Under the pieces are notes generated by a model, which made no database searches, was not told the origin of the DNA, and saw only the letters and a list, made by a program, of their open reading frames with translations. From Streptomyces sp. P3 (GTDB lineage: Bacteria; Actinomycetota; Actinomycetes; Streptomycetales; Streptomycetaceae): DNA of 64,000 nucleotides. The position numbers and the translations under genes are program-made. The first letter of the stretch is position 1, and every line of letters begins with the position of its first letter. Below are positions 19,108 to 28,557 of this stretch, piece by piece. The stretch spans positions 2,418,001-2,482,000 of the forward strand of contig JAFEKX020000001.1 of NCBI GenBank assembly GCA_016893485.2, in the 5' to 3' direction.

Positions 19108-19521
19108 ATGACCGACAGTTCGACGCGCCGCACGGTCCTCGCGACGGGGGCGGCCGCCGCGCTCACCGCGGGGTGCAGCAAGTACGGCGACAGCAACGAC
19201 TCCTCGGGGTCGTCGTCCGTGAAGGCGTCCGGCGGGCAGGAGTTGGCGAAGACGTCCGACATCCCCGTCGGCGGTGGCAGGATCTTCAAGGACCAGAAGA
19301 TCGTCGTCACCCAGCCGAAGAAGGACGAGTTCAAGGCCTTCTCGGCGATCTGCACCCACCAGGGCTGCACCGTCGGCACCGTCGCGAACGGCACCATCGA
19401 CTGCCCGTGCCACGGCAGCAAGTACCGCATCGCGGACGGTTCCGTGGAGGCGGGCCCGGCGCCGAAGCCGCTGCCCGCCGAGCAGATCAAGGTGGAGGGA
19501 AATTCGATCCGCCTGGCGTGA
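19108..19521 (+). CDS. Rieske [2Fe-2S] lipoprotein, Tat-type signal
   Basis: 137 residues. N-terminus TDSSTRRTVLATGAAAALTA then GCSKYG; a Tat-like RRTVL motif and a lipobox Cys, so export as a folded lipoprotein. The Rieske cluster ligands are CTHQGC (Cys, His) and CPCHGSKY (Cys, His), with the extra disulfide Cys pair present. Similar to small soluble Rieske proteins of actinobacteria, not to the QcrA subunit of the bc1 complex. Start ATG follows GGAGTG; a near-duplicate of this start region lies 46 bp upstream. Confidence 0.9.
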   Translation: MTDSSTRRTVLATGAAAALTAGCSKYGDSNDSSGSSSVKASGGQELAKTSDIPVGGGRIFKDQKIVVTQPKKDEFKAFSAICTHQGCTVGTVANGTIDCPCHGSKYRIADGSVEAGPAPKPLPAEQIKVEGNSIRLA

Positions 19522-19542
19522 GCCGCCGCGTACGCTCCGGAC

Positions 19543-20234
19543 ATGCCGTTCGCACACCTGGTCCGCGACCACACGATCTACGCCTGCGTGATGGGTTCAC
19601 GCGCCTTCGGCCTGGCGACGGACGGCAGCGACACGGACCGCCGGGGCGTGTTCCTCGCCCCCACTCCCCTGTTCTGGCGCTTCGAGAAGCCGCCGACGCA
19701 CATCGAGGGCCCGGCGGAGGAGCAGTTCAGCTGGGAGCTGGAGCGGTTCTGCGAGCTGGCCCTGCGCGCGAACCCCAACATCCTGGAGTGCCTGCACTCG
19801 CCCCTCGTCGAGCACGTCGACGCCACGGGCCGCGAACTCCTCGCCCTGCGCGAGGCGTTCCTCTCCCGCCGGGTCCACGAGACGTTCACGCGCTACGCGT
19901 TGGGCCAGCGGAAGAAGCTGGAGGCCGACATCCGCGTGCACGGCGCGCCCCGCTGGAAGCACGCGATGCACCTCCTCCGCCTCCTGATGAGCGCCCGCGA
20001 CCTGCTCCGCACGGGCACCCTGACGATCGACGTCGGCGACCGACGCGCGCCGCTCCTCGCGGTGAAACGCGGCGAGGTCCCCTGGCCGGAGGTCGAGTCC
20101 TGGATGACCCGCCTGGCCACGGAGACGGACGAGGCAGCCACGGCCTCCCCCTCCCACCGGAACCGGACCGCGCCCGCGTGGAGGACTTCCTGCTTCGCGT
20201 CCGGCGCGCGTCAGCCGACGCCCTGGTGGGGTGA
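19543..20234 (+). CDS. RlaP-like predicted nucleotidyltransferase
   Basis: About 229 residues. Starts MPFAHLVRDHTIYACVMGSR and contains GSRAFGLATDGSDTDRRGVF, the GSx...DxD nucleotidyltransferase signature of the COG3541/RlaP group, with a third acidic region downstream and LERFCELALRANPNILECLH, typical of the family. One inferred deletion near 20150 restores the C-terminus (VEDFLLRVRRASADALVG). Members are found next to RNA ligase or repair genes, but there is no ligase here. Its 3' end overlaps the convergent small gene by 24 bp. Confidence 0.78.
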
Positions 20235-20485
20235 CACCGCCGCGAGCCCCGCGTCGGCGGCGGCCTCACCCTGGCGCTTGTAGGTCACGAACCAGCCGAC
20301 CCCTGAGGTGTTCGGTGCCAAGTCCCCTGCCTCCGCCATCGGTTCGGGCGTGAGACGGACACGGGTGACGGAGTTCAGCGGCGCCTCGGCCGCCGAGCGC
20401 TCGACCTCGTCCGCGCCCAGGCGGTGCAGCAGCCGCCGCACGTCGGTCTGCGCCAGGTGTACGCCGGCCGTCCGACACCGTCCAT
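20211..20485 (-). CDS. Small conserved-looking hypothetical protein
   Basis: About 91 residues if started at ATG 20485, preceded by GGGGAG, and joined over one inferred deletion near 20470 (giving MDGVGTAGVHLAQTDVRRLL). The body reads EAPLNSVTRVRLTPEPMAEA and VGWFVTYKRQGEAAADAG. No membrane segment or motif. It follows the ADP-ribosylglycohydrolase gene by about 25 bp on the same strand, so it could be the third gene of that operon. Function unknown. Confidence 0.5.
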
Positions 20486-20510
20486 CGATGTCAGACGCTC
20501 CCCGGAAACG

Positions 20511-21532
20511 TCACGCGTCCCATAGCCCTCCGAGCCCCACCAGCTCCCCCGGTACTCGATCCGCCCCGCCCACTCCTCCGGCCAGGCGTCCGCCCCGAGG
20601 TGCGCCCCCGCGAACGCCCCCGCGAGGCAGGCGATCGAGTCCGAGTCGCCGGACGTGCAGGCCGCGCGGCGCAACGCGGTGACCGGCTCCTCGACGAACA
20701 GGAGGAAGCACAACAGGCCCGTCGCCATGGCCTCCTCCGCGATCCAGCCCGCGCCGGTGGCGAGGCACGGGTCGGTCTCCGGGGAGACGGTCCGTACCGC
20801 GTTCTCCAGCCGCCCGAGGATCTCCAGGCACTCGTCCCAGCCGCGCGCGATGAAGTGCTCGGGCGAGGGATCGTGGCTCCGGGTCCACAGGTCGCCGAGC
20901 CAGCGCTCGTGGTATCGGGTGCGGTTCTCGACGGCGTACGACCGCAGCAGCCCGACCAGCCCGGTCGGTTCCGCGCCCTGCGCGAGCAGCCGTACGGCGT
21001 GCGCGGTGAGGTCGGACGCGGCGAGGGCGGTCGGGTGGCCGTGGGTCAGCGCGGACTGCAACTGGGCGGCGCCGGACCGCTGTTCGTCGTCCAGACCGGG
21101 GACGAGCCCGATCGGCGCGACGCGCATGTTGGCGCCGCAGCCCTTCGAACCGATCTGGCTGGCGTCCTGCCAGAGCCGGTCCTCCTCCTTCAGCAGGTTG
21201 CAGGCGACGAGGCAAGTCCGGCCGGGGGCACGGTTGTTGTCCGGTGACTGGTACCAGTCCACGAACTCCTCACGTACCGGGCGCTCCATCCGCTTGGGTC
21301 CGAGCAGCCCCCGTTCCATGGCGGTTCGCAGCCCCCGCCCCAGCGCGAGGGTCATCTGCGTGTCGTCGGTGACGATCGCGGGCCTCGGCAGCTCCATCTC
21401 CCGCCAGGGACCGCACTTGGCGAGGATGTCGGGCACGGCGTTGAACTCGGTCGGGAAGCCCAGCGCGTCCCCGAGCGCGAGACCGATCAACGCCCCGGTG
21501 GCAGCACCCTTGTTGACGGTGGTCGAGGTCAT
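20511..21532 (-). CDS. ADP-ribosylglycohydrolase family protein
   Basis: About 340 residues from ATG 21532, overlapping the Nudix gene stop (ATGA). Motifs: GALIGLALGDALGFPTEF, then VTDDTQMTLALGRGL (metal-binding TDDT) and the C-terminal TSGDSDSIACLAGAFAGAHL (GDxDS). All three metal-binding clusters are present, so it should be active in removing ADP-ribose from proteins, nucleic acids or small molecules. One inferred deletion near 20550 restores the usual C-terminus (VGLGGLWDA, stop 20511). Its pairing with an NrtR-like Nudix protein points to NAD/ADP-ribose metabolism. Confidence 0.9.
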
Positions 21533-22257
21533 GCGGAAGGTCCTTCCCGGGTCGGCCGGAGCAGTGGTGGATACAGGGCGGTGGCGGACCCGGCGCGGTA
21601 CAGCGCGGCCGGTTTGCCGCGACCTCCCGTCAACTTGGCCCCGCCGAGCACCGGTTCGACGAAACCCGGCGTCGCGAGCACCTTGCGGCGGAAGTTGGGC
21701 CGGTCCAACTCCGCGCCCCACACGGTCTCGTAGACGTGTTGCAGCTCGCCGAGCGTGAACTTCGGCGGGCAGAACGCGGTGGCGAGGCAGCTGTACTCCA
21801 GCTTGGCGCCCACCCGTTCGTGGGCGTCGGCGAGGATGCGGTCGTGGTCGAAGGCGAGCGGCCCGAGCGCGTCGTACGGCAGCCAGCGGGCCTGTGCCGC
21901 GTCGCTGCCCGCGCGCGGTTCGGGCGGGTCGGGCAGCAGTGCGGCGAAGGCGACGGTGACGACCCGCATGCGGGGGTCGCGGCCGGGTTCGCTGTAGGTG
22001 CGCAGTTGCTCCAGGTGCAGCCCGGAGACGTCCGACAGGCCGGTCTCCTCGGCGAGTTCACGCCGGGCGGCCGTCTCCGCGGACTCGTCCGGCGCCACGA
22101 AGCCGCCCGGGAGCGCCCAGTGTCCGGCGTACGGCTCCTGTCCGCGCTCGACGAGCAGCACGTGCAGGGCGCCGGCGCGGATCGTGAGGACGGCGAGGTC
22201 CGCGGTGACGGCGAAAGGTTCGAAGGCGTACTTGTCGTAGCCCGGTGTTGTGGTCAT
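21529..22257 (-). CDS. NrtR-like Nudix protein (Nudix domain plus C-terminal winged helix)
   Basis: 242 residues from ATG 22257; ATG 22263 is the alternative. The Nudix box is intact: GGFVAPDESAETAARRELAE then ETGL. The C-terminal about 90 residues (FTLGELQHVYETVWGAELDR, NFRRKVLATPGFVEPV) form the winged-helix domain typical of NrtR regulators, which repress NAD-related genes and are released by ADP-ribose. With the box intact it might also hydrolyse ADP-ribose. It leads the operon with the ADP-ribosylglycohydrolase. A palindrome immediately upstream is the likely operator for autoregulation. Confidence 0.85.
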   Translation of the reverse strand: MTTTPGYDKYAFEPFAVTADLAVLTIRAGALHVLLVERGQEPYAGHWALPGGFVAPDESAETAARRELAEETGLSDVSGLHLEQLRTYSEPGRDPRMRVVTVAFAALLPDPPEPRAGSDAAQARWLPYDALGPLAFDHDRILADAHERVGAKLEYSCLATAFCPPKFTLGELQHVYETVWGAELDRPNFRRKVLATPGFVEPVLGGAKLTGGRGKPAALYRAGSATALYPPLLRPTREGPSA

Positions 22258-22271
22258 GAACAACCACCCCC

Positions 22272-22294
22272 TTAATGGTCAGCTCGACCATAAA
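22272..22294. promoter_or_regulatory. Palindromic operator upstream of the NrtR-like gene
   Basis: TTAATGGTC (22272-22280), five spacer bases, GACCATAAA (22286-22294): a perfect 6-bp inverted repeat ATGGTC/GACCAT extended by A/T-rich flanks. It lies 15-37 bp before the start codon, where promoter and repressor would overlap. AT-rich symmetry of this kind stands out in this GC-rich region. Assignment to the Nudix regulator is inference. Confidence 0.65.
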
Positions 22295-22339
22295 GGAGGG
22301 CCGCGGTCCGGCACAACCCCAGCACCGGGCGAAAACGAA

Positions 22340-22372
22340 ACGGCCGGCCCCGGAGAATCCGGAACCGGCCGT
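22340..22372. terminator. Terminator after rluB
   Basis: Stem-loop with outer arms ACGGCCGG (22340-22347) and CCGGCCGT (22365-22372) and an inner CCGGA/TCCGG stem. Located just 3' of the rluB stop (22400, minus strand). Confidence 0.75.
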
Positions 22373-22399
22373 CACGAACGAGCCGTAGGCACGCAGGGG

Positions 22400-23551
22400 C
22401 TAGAGGTCGACTTCCTGCATCAGCATGCCGACCTCGGTGTTCGACAGGCGGCGCAGCCAGCCCGACTTCTGGTCGCCCAGGGTGATCGGGCCGAAGGAGA
22501 CCCGGACCAGCTTGTCGACCGGGAATCCGGCCTCCGCGAGCATGCGGCGGACGATGTGCTTGCGGCCCTCGTGGAGGGTCACCTCGACCAGGTAGTTCTT
22601 GCCGGTCTGCTCGACGACACGGAAGTGGTCCGCTCGCGCGTACCCGTCCTCCAGCTGGATGCCGTCCTTGAGCTGCTTGCCCAGGTCGCGCGGGATCGGG
22701 CCCACGATGTGCGCGAGGTAGGTCTTCTTCACGCCGTACTTGGGGTGGGTCAGCCGGTGCGCCAGCTCGCCGTGGTTGGTGAGCAGGATCACACCTTCGG
22801 TCTCGGTGTCGAGCCGCCCGACGTGGAAGAGACGCGTCTCGCGGTTGGTGACGTAGTCGCCGAGGCACTGCCGGCCCTCGGGGTCCTCCATCGTCGCGAC
22901 GACACCGGCGGGCTTGTTCAGCGAGAAGAACTGGTACGACTGCGTCGCCACCGTCAGCCCGTCGACCTTGATCTCGTCGTGCTCGGGGTCGACGCGCAGA
23001 CCCTGCTCGACCACGATCTCGCCGTTGACCTCGACGCGGGACTGCTCGATCAGCTCCTCGCAGGAGCGCCGGGAGCCGTAGCCCCGCGCGCGAGGACCTT
23101 CTGGAGGCGCTCGCCCTCCTGCTCGGCGCCCGGGAAGGTCTTGGGCGGCTTGATGTCCTTCTTGCCCGCGTACCGCTCCCGGTTGCGCTCCTCGGCCCGC
23201 GCGTCGTACTCACGCGAGGTCGCCGGCGCCCAGCGTCCGCGCCCGGTGCCCTGGCCCTGCTTGGGGCCGCCCTTGGCACCGCCGCGCGCTGCCGCACCAC
23301 GCCCTGACTTGGGACCTTCGTGGGATCCCGTGGGGCCTACGTCGTAGCGGCGCTCCTCGGGACGGGGCTTGCCTGCGCGCTTCGGCTTGTCGTCGCGCCC
23401 GCCCGCGCCCCTCGGCTGGGAGCCGCCCCCGCCGGATCCCCGGGAGTTGCCGCCCGCGCCGGAACCGCGGGGGTTGCCGCCCCCACCGGTCCCCGGGGTT
23501 GCCGCGTCCGCCGCCGCTGTTCCTGCCACTACCACTGCCACTGCTTCGCAT
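22400..23551 (-). CDS. rluB: 23S rRNA pseudouridine synthase, RsuA/RluB family
   Basis: About 383 residues from ATG 23551, which shares a base with the scpB stop (TGATG). The first about 130 residues are Gly/Arg/Lys/Pro-rich and disordered, common in actinobacterial homologues. An S4 RNA-binding domain follows (RLQKVLARAG plus GSRRSCEELIEQSRVEVNGE), then the synthase domain with catalytic Asp in FHVGRLDTETEGVILLTNHG and TLHEGRKHIVRRMLAE. Isomerises a uridine in 23S rRNA. Deletions are inferred near 23480 and 23090. Position after scpAB is typical. Confidence 0.92.
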
Positions 23552-24207
23552 CAAAGTTCCGTCGTCGTCGTGTCGTCTGCATCTGCATCCGGTGCATCCG
23601 GATCGAACGACGGGACCCCTTCCAGCGTCTCCGCCTCGATCGCCTCAGCCTCAGGGAGGAAGGGCGCGAGCTCCGGGAGCTCGTCCAGGCCTCGCAGGCC
23701 CATCCGCTCCAGAAAGTAGTTCGTCGTCACGTACAGGATCGCACCTGTTTCGGGTTCCGTGCCCGCCTCCTCGACGAGACCGCGCTGCAACAGGGTGCGC
23801 ATCACCCCGTCGCAGTTGACTCCGCGGACCATCGAGACCCGGCTGCGGCTGACCGGCTGGCGGTACGCGACGACCGCCAGGGTCTCCAGCGCCGCCTGGG
23901 TGAGCCGCGCCTGCTGCCCGTCCAGGACGAAGCCCTCGACGGCCGGCGCGAACTCGGGCCGGGAGTAGAAACGCCACCCGCCCGCGATCAGCCGCAGCTC
24001 GAAACCGCGCCCCTGGACGGTGTACTCGTCGGCCAGCTCGCGCAGGGCGTCCGCGATCCGCCGTCTGGGCCGCTGGAGTATTTTCGCGAGGTGTTCCTCG
24101 GTCGCGGGCTCGTCCACGACCATGAGGACGGCTTCCAGGGCGGGCTTGAGGTCGAGCTCCGCGACGCCGGACGGGCTCGCCGGTACGCCCGTGGTCTCCT
24201 CGCTCAC
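23551..24207 (-). CDS. scpB: Segregation and condensation protein B
   Basis: 218 residues, uninterrupted. Two winged-helix domains: LKPALEAVLMVVDEPATEEH at the start and RLTQAALETLAVVAYRQPVS then RSRVSMVRGVNCDGVMRTLL, the most conserved part of ScpB. The C-terminus is acidic. ScpB dimers bind ScpA to form the SMC-ScpAB condensin that compacts and separates chromosomes. The start overlaps the scpA stop (ATGA). Confidence 0.96.
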   Translation of the reverse strand: MSEETTGVPASPSGVAELDLKPALEAVLMVVDEPATEEHLAKILQRPRRRIADALRELADEYTVQGRGFELRLIAGGWRFYSRPEFAPAVEGFVLDGQQARLTQAALETLAVVAYRQPVSRSRVSMVRGVNCDGVMRTLLQRGLVEEAGTEPETGAILYVTTNYFLERMGLRGLDELPELAPFLPEAEAIEAETLEGVPSFDPDAPDADADDTTTTEL

Positions 24208-25211
24208 GCCGACTCCTCCTTGGTCTCCTTCACCGGCTCGGGCGGCCGGTCGAACTCGTCCGTGACCACGGGCTCGCCCTCCCCCTCCCCACCGGTCCAG
24301 CGCACGATGAGATCCCCGAGCGCGGTCTCCTGGTCCAGCGCGACGGCCTTCTCCCGGTACAGCTCCAGCAGCGCCAGGAACCTCGCCACGACGGTGAGGG
24401 TGTCGTCGGTGTCGTCGACGAGCACGCTGAAACTGGCCTCGCCGAGCTCCCGCAGCCGCGCGACGACGATCCCGGCCTGCTCCTGCACGCTGACGAGCGG
24501 GGCGTGGATGTGGTCGACGTACACCTGCGGCTTGGGCCTGGGCTGCATCGCCTTCACGGCGAGCCTGGCGAAGCCCTCGGGCCCGATGCGGATGACGACC
24601 TCGGGCAGCAGCTCGGCGTGGTGCGGTTCGAGCCCGACGGTCCGGGGTAGCGCCGGGCCTCCTCGTCGAGCCGCCTGTTGAAGATGTCGGCGATCTGCTT
24701 GTACGCCCGGTACTGCAGCAACCGCGCGAAGAGCAGGTCCCGGGCCTCCAGCAGCGCCAGATCGGCCTCGTCCTCGACCTCCGCTGAGGGCAGCAGCCGC
24801 GCCGCCTTCAGGTCCAGCAGGGTCGCCGCGACGACGAGGAACTCGGTCGTCTGGTCCAGGTCCCAGTCGGGCCCCATCGCCCTGATGTGCGCCATGAACT
24901 CGTCGGTGACCTTGGACAGCGCCACCTCGGTCACATCGAGCTTGTGCTTCGAGATCAGCTGAAGGAGCAGATCGAACGGCCCCTCGAAGTTCGCGAGCCG
25001 AACCTTGAAGACCCCATCATCGACCTCGTCAGCCTCCGCGACAGCCGCCCCGGACTCCTCGACCGACCCCACGGACTCTTCTACGACGGCCTCGGGCTCC
25101 GGCTCCGCCACGGCGACCGGCGCCTCGGGCTCGGGAGCCGCGCCCGGCCCCTTGCCCAGCGCACGCCGACGGCCGGCAGGTGCGCCGGGGCGGGAGCGTC
25201 GTTCGAGGTCA
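24204..25211 (-). CDS. scpA: Segregation and condensation protein A
   Basis: About 335 residues from ATG 25211 (MTSNDAPAPAHLPA). An acidic, Ala/Glu/Pro-rich N-terminal extension of about 80 residues precedes the kleisin core: FKVRLANFEGPFDLLLQLIS, LDQTTEFLVVAATLLDLKAA, LLQYRAYKQIADIFNRRLDE. The C-terminal winged helix includes FSVLVDDTDDTLTVVARFLA and LLELYREKAVALDQE. Kleisin bridging SMC heads. Deletions are inferred near 25140 and 24648. Overlaps scpB by 4 bp; follows the RHH-like gene by about 20 bp. Confidence 0.95.
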
Positions 25212-25230
25212 TGGCCCCCGCAGGCTACCG

Positions 25231-25722
25231 CTACCGCCCGCGAAGCCGGCGGACGAGAATGCTCGCGTCCCCGCGGGACTCCAGATCGGCCAGGACGACG
25301 GCGACCGCCTCCCGCACGATCCGGCCGCGGTCGACCGCGAGGCCGTGCTCGCCCCGGAGCATCAGCCGGGCGTGCTCCAGGTCGATCAGTTCCTCGGCGG
25401 AGACGTACACGGTGATCTTCTCGTCGTGCCGCTCCCGCCCGCTGGGGCGCCGCTGGGCCTGCGCCCGCTGGCGCTGCTTGCGGGGCTGGGCAGAACCTTC
25501 CTGCGCGTCCTGACGTCGCCCTGAGCCGTCCGCGGCGCGGCTGCGGGACTCCCCGCCGTCCGCGTCCGCCGCGACGTGCTCGGCGCCCTCGCCGTCACCG
25601 CCCTGGGCGGGTACGGAGTGCGGGGCGTCCTCCCCGGCGGCGGGATCGCTCTCCCCCGCCGGAGCCGGCACCCTGGCCTCGCCGTTGGCCGGGCGCCTGG
25701 GGCTGGATGACTGGAGCGCCAT
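25231..25722 (-). CDS. Small protein with disordered N-terminus and RHH-like C-terminal domain
   Basis: 163 residues from ATG 25722. The first about 95 residues are Gln/Arg/Ala/Gly-rich and disordered. The last 60 residues (EKITVYVSAEELIDLEHARL, VDRGRIVREAVAVVLADLES) have the strand-helix-helix layout of ribbon-helix-helix DNA-binding proteins. It sits between parA (41 bp upstream) and scpA (20 bp downstream). ParA ATPases often work with a small DNA-binding partner, and this gene is the obvious local candidate. I see no published name for it. Confidence 0.72.
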   Translation of the reverse strand: MALQSSSPRRPANGEARVPAPAGESDPAAGEDAPHSVPAQGGDGEGAEHVAADADGGESRSRAADGSGRRQDAQEGSAQPRKQRQRAQAQRRPSGRERHDEKITVYVSAEELIDLEHARLMLRGEHGLAVDRGRIVREAVAVVLADLESRGDASILVRRLRGR

Positions 25723-25762
25723 CCCCCTGTCGTACGGAACAGTTCGTCGGCCCCCGGCAGAC

Positions 25763-26900
25763 TCACTCGGCGTGACACCGGGCGAGCACCTCCCTGGCGA
25801 GCTGGCGATAGGCGGCGGCACCGACGGAGTTGGAGGCGTACGTGGTGATCGGCTCACCGGCGACCGTGGTCTCCGGGAAGCGCACCGTGCGCCCGATGAC
25901 CGTGTGGTAGACGTGATCGTCGAACGCCTCGACCACGCGCGCGAGCACCTCACGGCTGTGCACGGTACGGGAGTCGTACATCGTGGCGAGGATCCCGTCG
26001 AGCTCCAACTCGGGGTTGAGGCGCTCCTGGACCTTCTCGATGGTCTCCGTCAGCAGGGCGACACCGCGCAGCGCGAAGAACTCGCACTCCAGCGGCACGA
26101 TCACCTTGTGAGCCGCCGTCAGGGCGTTCACGGTGAGCAGGCCGAGGGAGGGCTGACAGTCGATCACGATGTAGTCGTAGTCGGCCATCAGCGGCTTCAA
26201 CGCCCGTTGCAGCGTGGACTCGCGCGCGACCTCGCTCACCAACTGCACTTCGGCAGCCGACAAGTCGATGTTGCTGGGCAGCAAGTCCATGTTCGGGACA
26301 GCTGTCTTGAGCAGTACCTCGTCGGCCGACATGCCCCCGCTCCATGAGCAGGTTGTAGACGGTGAGGTCCAACTCCATGGGATTGACGCCCAGTCCGACC
26401 GACAGCGCGCCCTGCGGGTCGAAGTCGACGAGCAGTACACGCCGGCCGTACTCCGCGAGCGCGGCACCCAGGTTGATGGTCGACGTCGTCTTGCCGACGC
26501 CGCCCTTCTGGTTGCACATCGCGATGATCGTCGCGGGGCCGTGACTGGTCAGCGGACCCGGGATCGGGAAGTAGGGCAGCGGGCGTCCGGTCGGGCCCAC
26601 GCGCTCGCGGCGCTGACGGGCAGCGTCGGGCGCGAGTGTGGCCGCGTACTCGGGATCGGGCTCGTACTCGGCGTCGGGGTCGTAGAAGTGCCCGTCGGGC
26701 AGTTCGTCGTAGTCGGCGAAATGGTTGTGGGGCGCGCCCCTTCCGTCGCCGGCCATGGCGTTCACGTGATGGCCATCCATGCTCTGGTGTGCTGGCTGGG
26801 TCACCCCTGGCTTGTGGTGACCCTGGTGGGCTGCGAAGGTTCGCACCGCAACGGAGCCGACAGCCTCGAACCCCGCGGGCTCCTGGCCCCTTGCAGGCAT
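25763..26900 (-). CDS. ParA/Soj-family ATPase
   Basis: About 379 residues. A His/Asp/Pro-rich N-terminal extension of about 115 residues (DELPDGHFYDPDAEYEPDPE) precedes the deviant Walker A motif AMCNQKGGVGKTTSTINLGA. Then VLLVDFDPQGALSVGLGVN, VIDCQPSLGLLTVNALTAAH (Walker B region) and MYDSRTVHSREVLARVVEAF. One inferred deletion near 26337. This is not the origin-proximal parA, which should sit by parB near oriC; it is the second, scpAB-linked ParA of actinobacteria. Starts downstream (for example AMAGDGRGAPHNHF) are possible; I give the longest. Confidence 0.9.
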
Positions 26901-27300
26901 TCCTGGTTGACCACCCCGGGAGAAAATGTCGACTCATTCACAAGTCGTCTTACCTCCTTGGTGACCAGGGAACTTCTCGATAGGTCAGCGTGGCACCATG
27001 CCGACGGTTGGCGACTCTATGGCGTGTCGGGTGTTCGCAGCAACACAATCCGCCGGACCCGGCCCGATGTGTCGGCAATGAAACATCCCTCTGTCAAGGG
27101 CGTACGGCAGTCGCACGGCAGGTTTCACCGGTGCACGAATCGGTTCAAGGGTTACGTTCGGCGCGAGTTGACCGAGTGCCGCAAAGTGACCATACACACA
27201 TCCGGCCGGACCTTGTCGGGCAAGGTCCGGCCAGGCGTGCGGTGTTGACGACCTGTGTTGACGTATCGCCTTTTACTGAACGGTGACTTAGTCGACAGAG
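26901..27300. other. 400-bp intergenic region between parA and ald
   Basis: No gene supported. It must contain the parA promoter on the minus strand. I see no clear repeat or operator; the ald-proximal end holds a terminator (27204-27232). Confidence 0.6.
27204..27232. terminator. Terminator downstream of ald
   Basis: Perfect 12-bp stem GGCCGGACCTTG (27204-27215) / CAAGGTCCGGCC (27221-27232), 5-nt loop, about 70 bp after the ald stop on the minus strand. Confidence 0.8.
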
Positions 27301-28424
27301 TCAGCCGAGCAGCGATTCCAGCTCGACGTGCTCCAGTCCGTGCGCCTCGGCGACCTCGCGGTAAATCACCTTGCCGTCATGGGTGTTGAGACCCTTGGCG
27401 AGAGCAGGATCACGTCGCAGCGCGTCGGCCCAGCCGCGGTTGGCGAGCTCCACGATGTACGGGAGCGTCGCGTTGGTGAGCGCGTAGGTCGACGTGTTGG
27501 GCACCGCGCCGGGCATGTTGGCGACGCAGTAGAAGACCGAGTTGTGGACCGGGAAGGTCGGCTCGGCGTGCGTGGTGGGACGCGAGTCCTCGAAGCAGCC
27601 GCCCTGGTCGATCGCGATGTCGACAAGAACACTTCCGGGCTTCATCCGCGACACGAGTTCGTTGGTGACCAGCTTCGGTGCCTTGGCGCCCGGGATGAGC
27701 ACCGCGCCGATGACGAGGTCGGCGTCCAGGACGGCCTTCTCCAGCTCGAAGGCGTTGGACATGATCGCCCGGACCTTGGTGCCGAAGACCTTGTCGGCCT
27801 CGCGGAGCTTGTTGATGTCGCGGTCGAGCAGCGTGACGTGGAAGCCCATGCCGACGGCGATCTGCGTGGCGTTCCAGCCGGAGACCCCGCCACCGATGAC
27901 GACGGCGCGCGCGGGCTGGGTGCCGGGGACACCGCCGGGGAGGACACCGCGGCCGCCGACCGAGCGCATCAGGTGGTAGGCGCCGACCTGCGGGGCCAGC
28001 CGGCCCGCGACCTCGGACATCGGGGCGAGCAACGGCAGGGCGCGGCCCGGCAGTTCGACCGTCTCGTAGGCGATGGCCGTGGTGCCGGACTCGACGAGCG
28101 CGTCGGTGCACTCCTTGGAGGCGGCGAGGTGCAGGTAGGTGAAGAGCGTCTGGTCCTTGCGGAGGCGGTGGTACTCCTCGGCGATGGGCTCCTTGACCTT
28201 GAGCAGCAGGTCGGTGGTGGCCCAGACCTCGTCGGCGGTGGCCAGGATCCGGGCACCGGCCGAGACGTACTCGTCGTCCGTGATCGAGGAGCCGACGCCG
28301 GCGTTCTGCTCGATGAAGACCTGGTGGCCGTGGCGCACCAGCTCGTGCACGCCGGCGGGGGTGATGGCCACCCGGAACTCGTTGTTCTTGACCTCGCGGG
28401 GATGCCGACCTTCACGTCGATCAC
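27301..28424 (-). CDS. ald: Alanine dehydrogenase
   Basis: About 374 residues from GTG 28424 (VIDVKVGIPREVKNNEFRVA after one extra C near 28400). N-terminal substrate domain with TPAGVHELVRHGHQVFIEQN and LLLKVKEPIAEEYHRLRKDQ (Lys and His of the active site follow). NAD-binding motif AVVIGGGVSGWNATQIAVGM and a C-terminal GGCFEDSRPTTHAEPTFPVH. Converts L-alanine plus NAD to pyruvate, ammonia and NADH, supplying carbon or nitrogen. Normal length for the family (about 371). Transcribed alone, by its terminator. Confidence 0.96.
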
Positions 28425-28557
28425 GGTCCTTGGCTCAGAGGGTGTGGGGCAATACATCTCATACCCGGGCATGACAGAGCACACCAGGAGACCGCAGGAG
28501 AAGGTGCGGCAGAGCCAGTTTAATGAAGGCGTTCTCGGTGTCTAGCCTTTCAATGCA

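Noticed and set aside
25763..26900. Origin of replication near parA
   Set aside because: No parB, dnaA or DnaA-box cluster is present; this ParA is the scpAB-linked paralogue.
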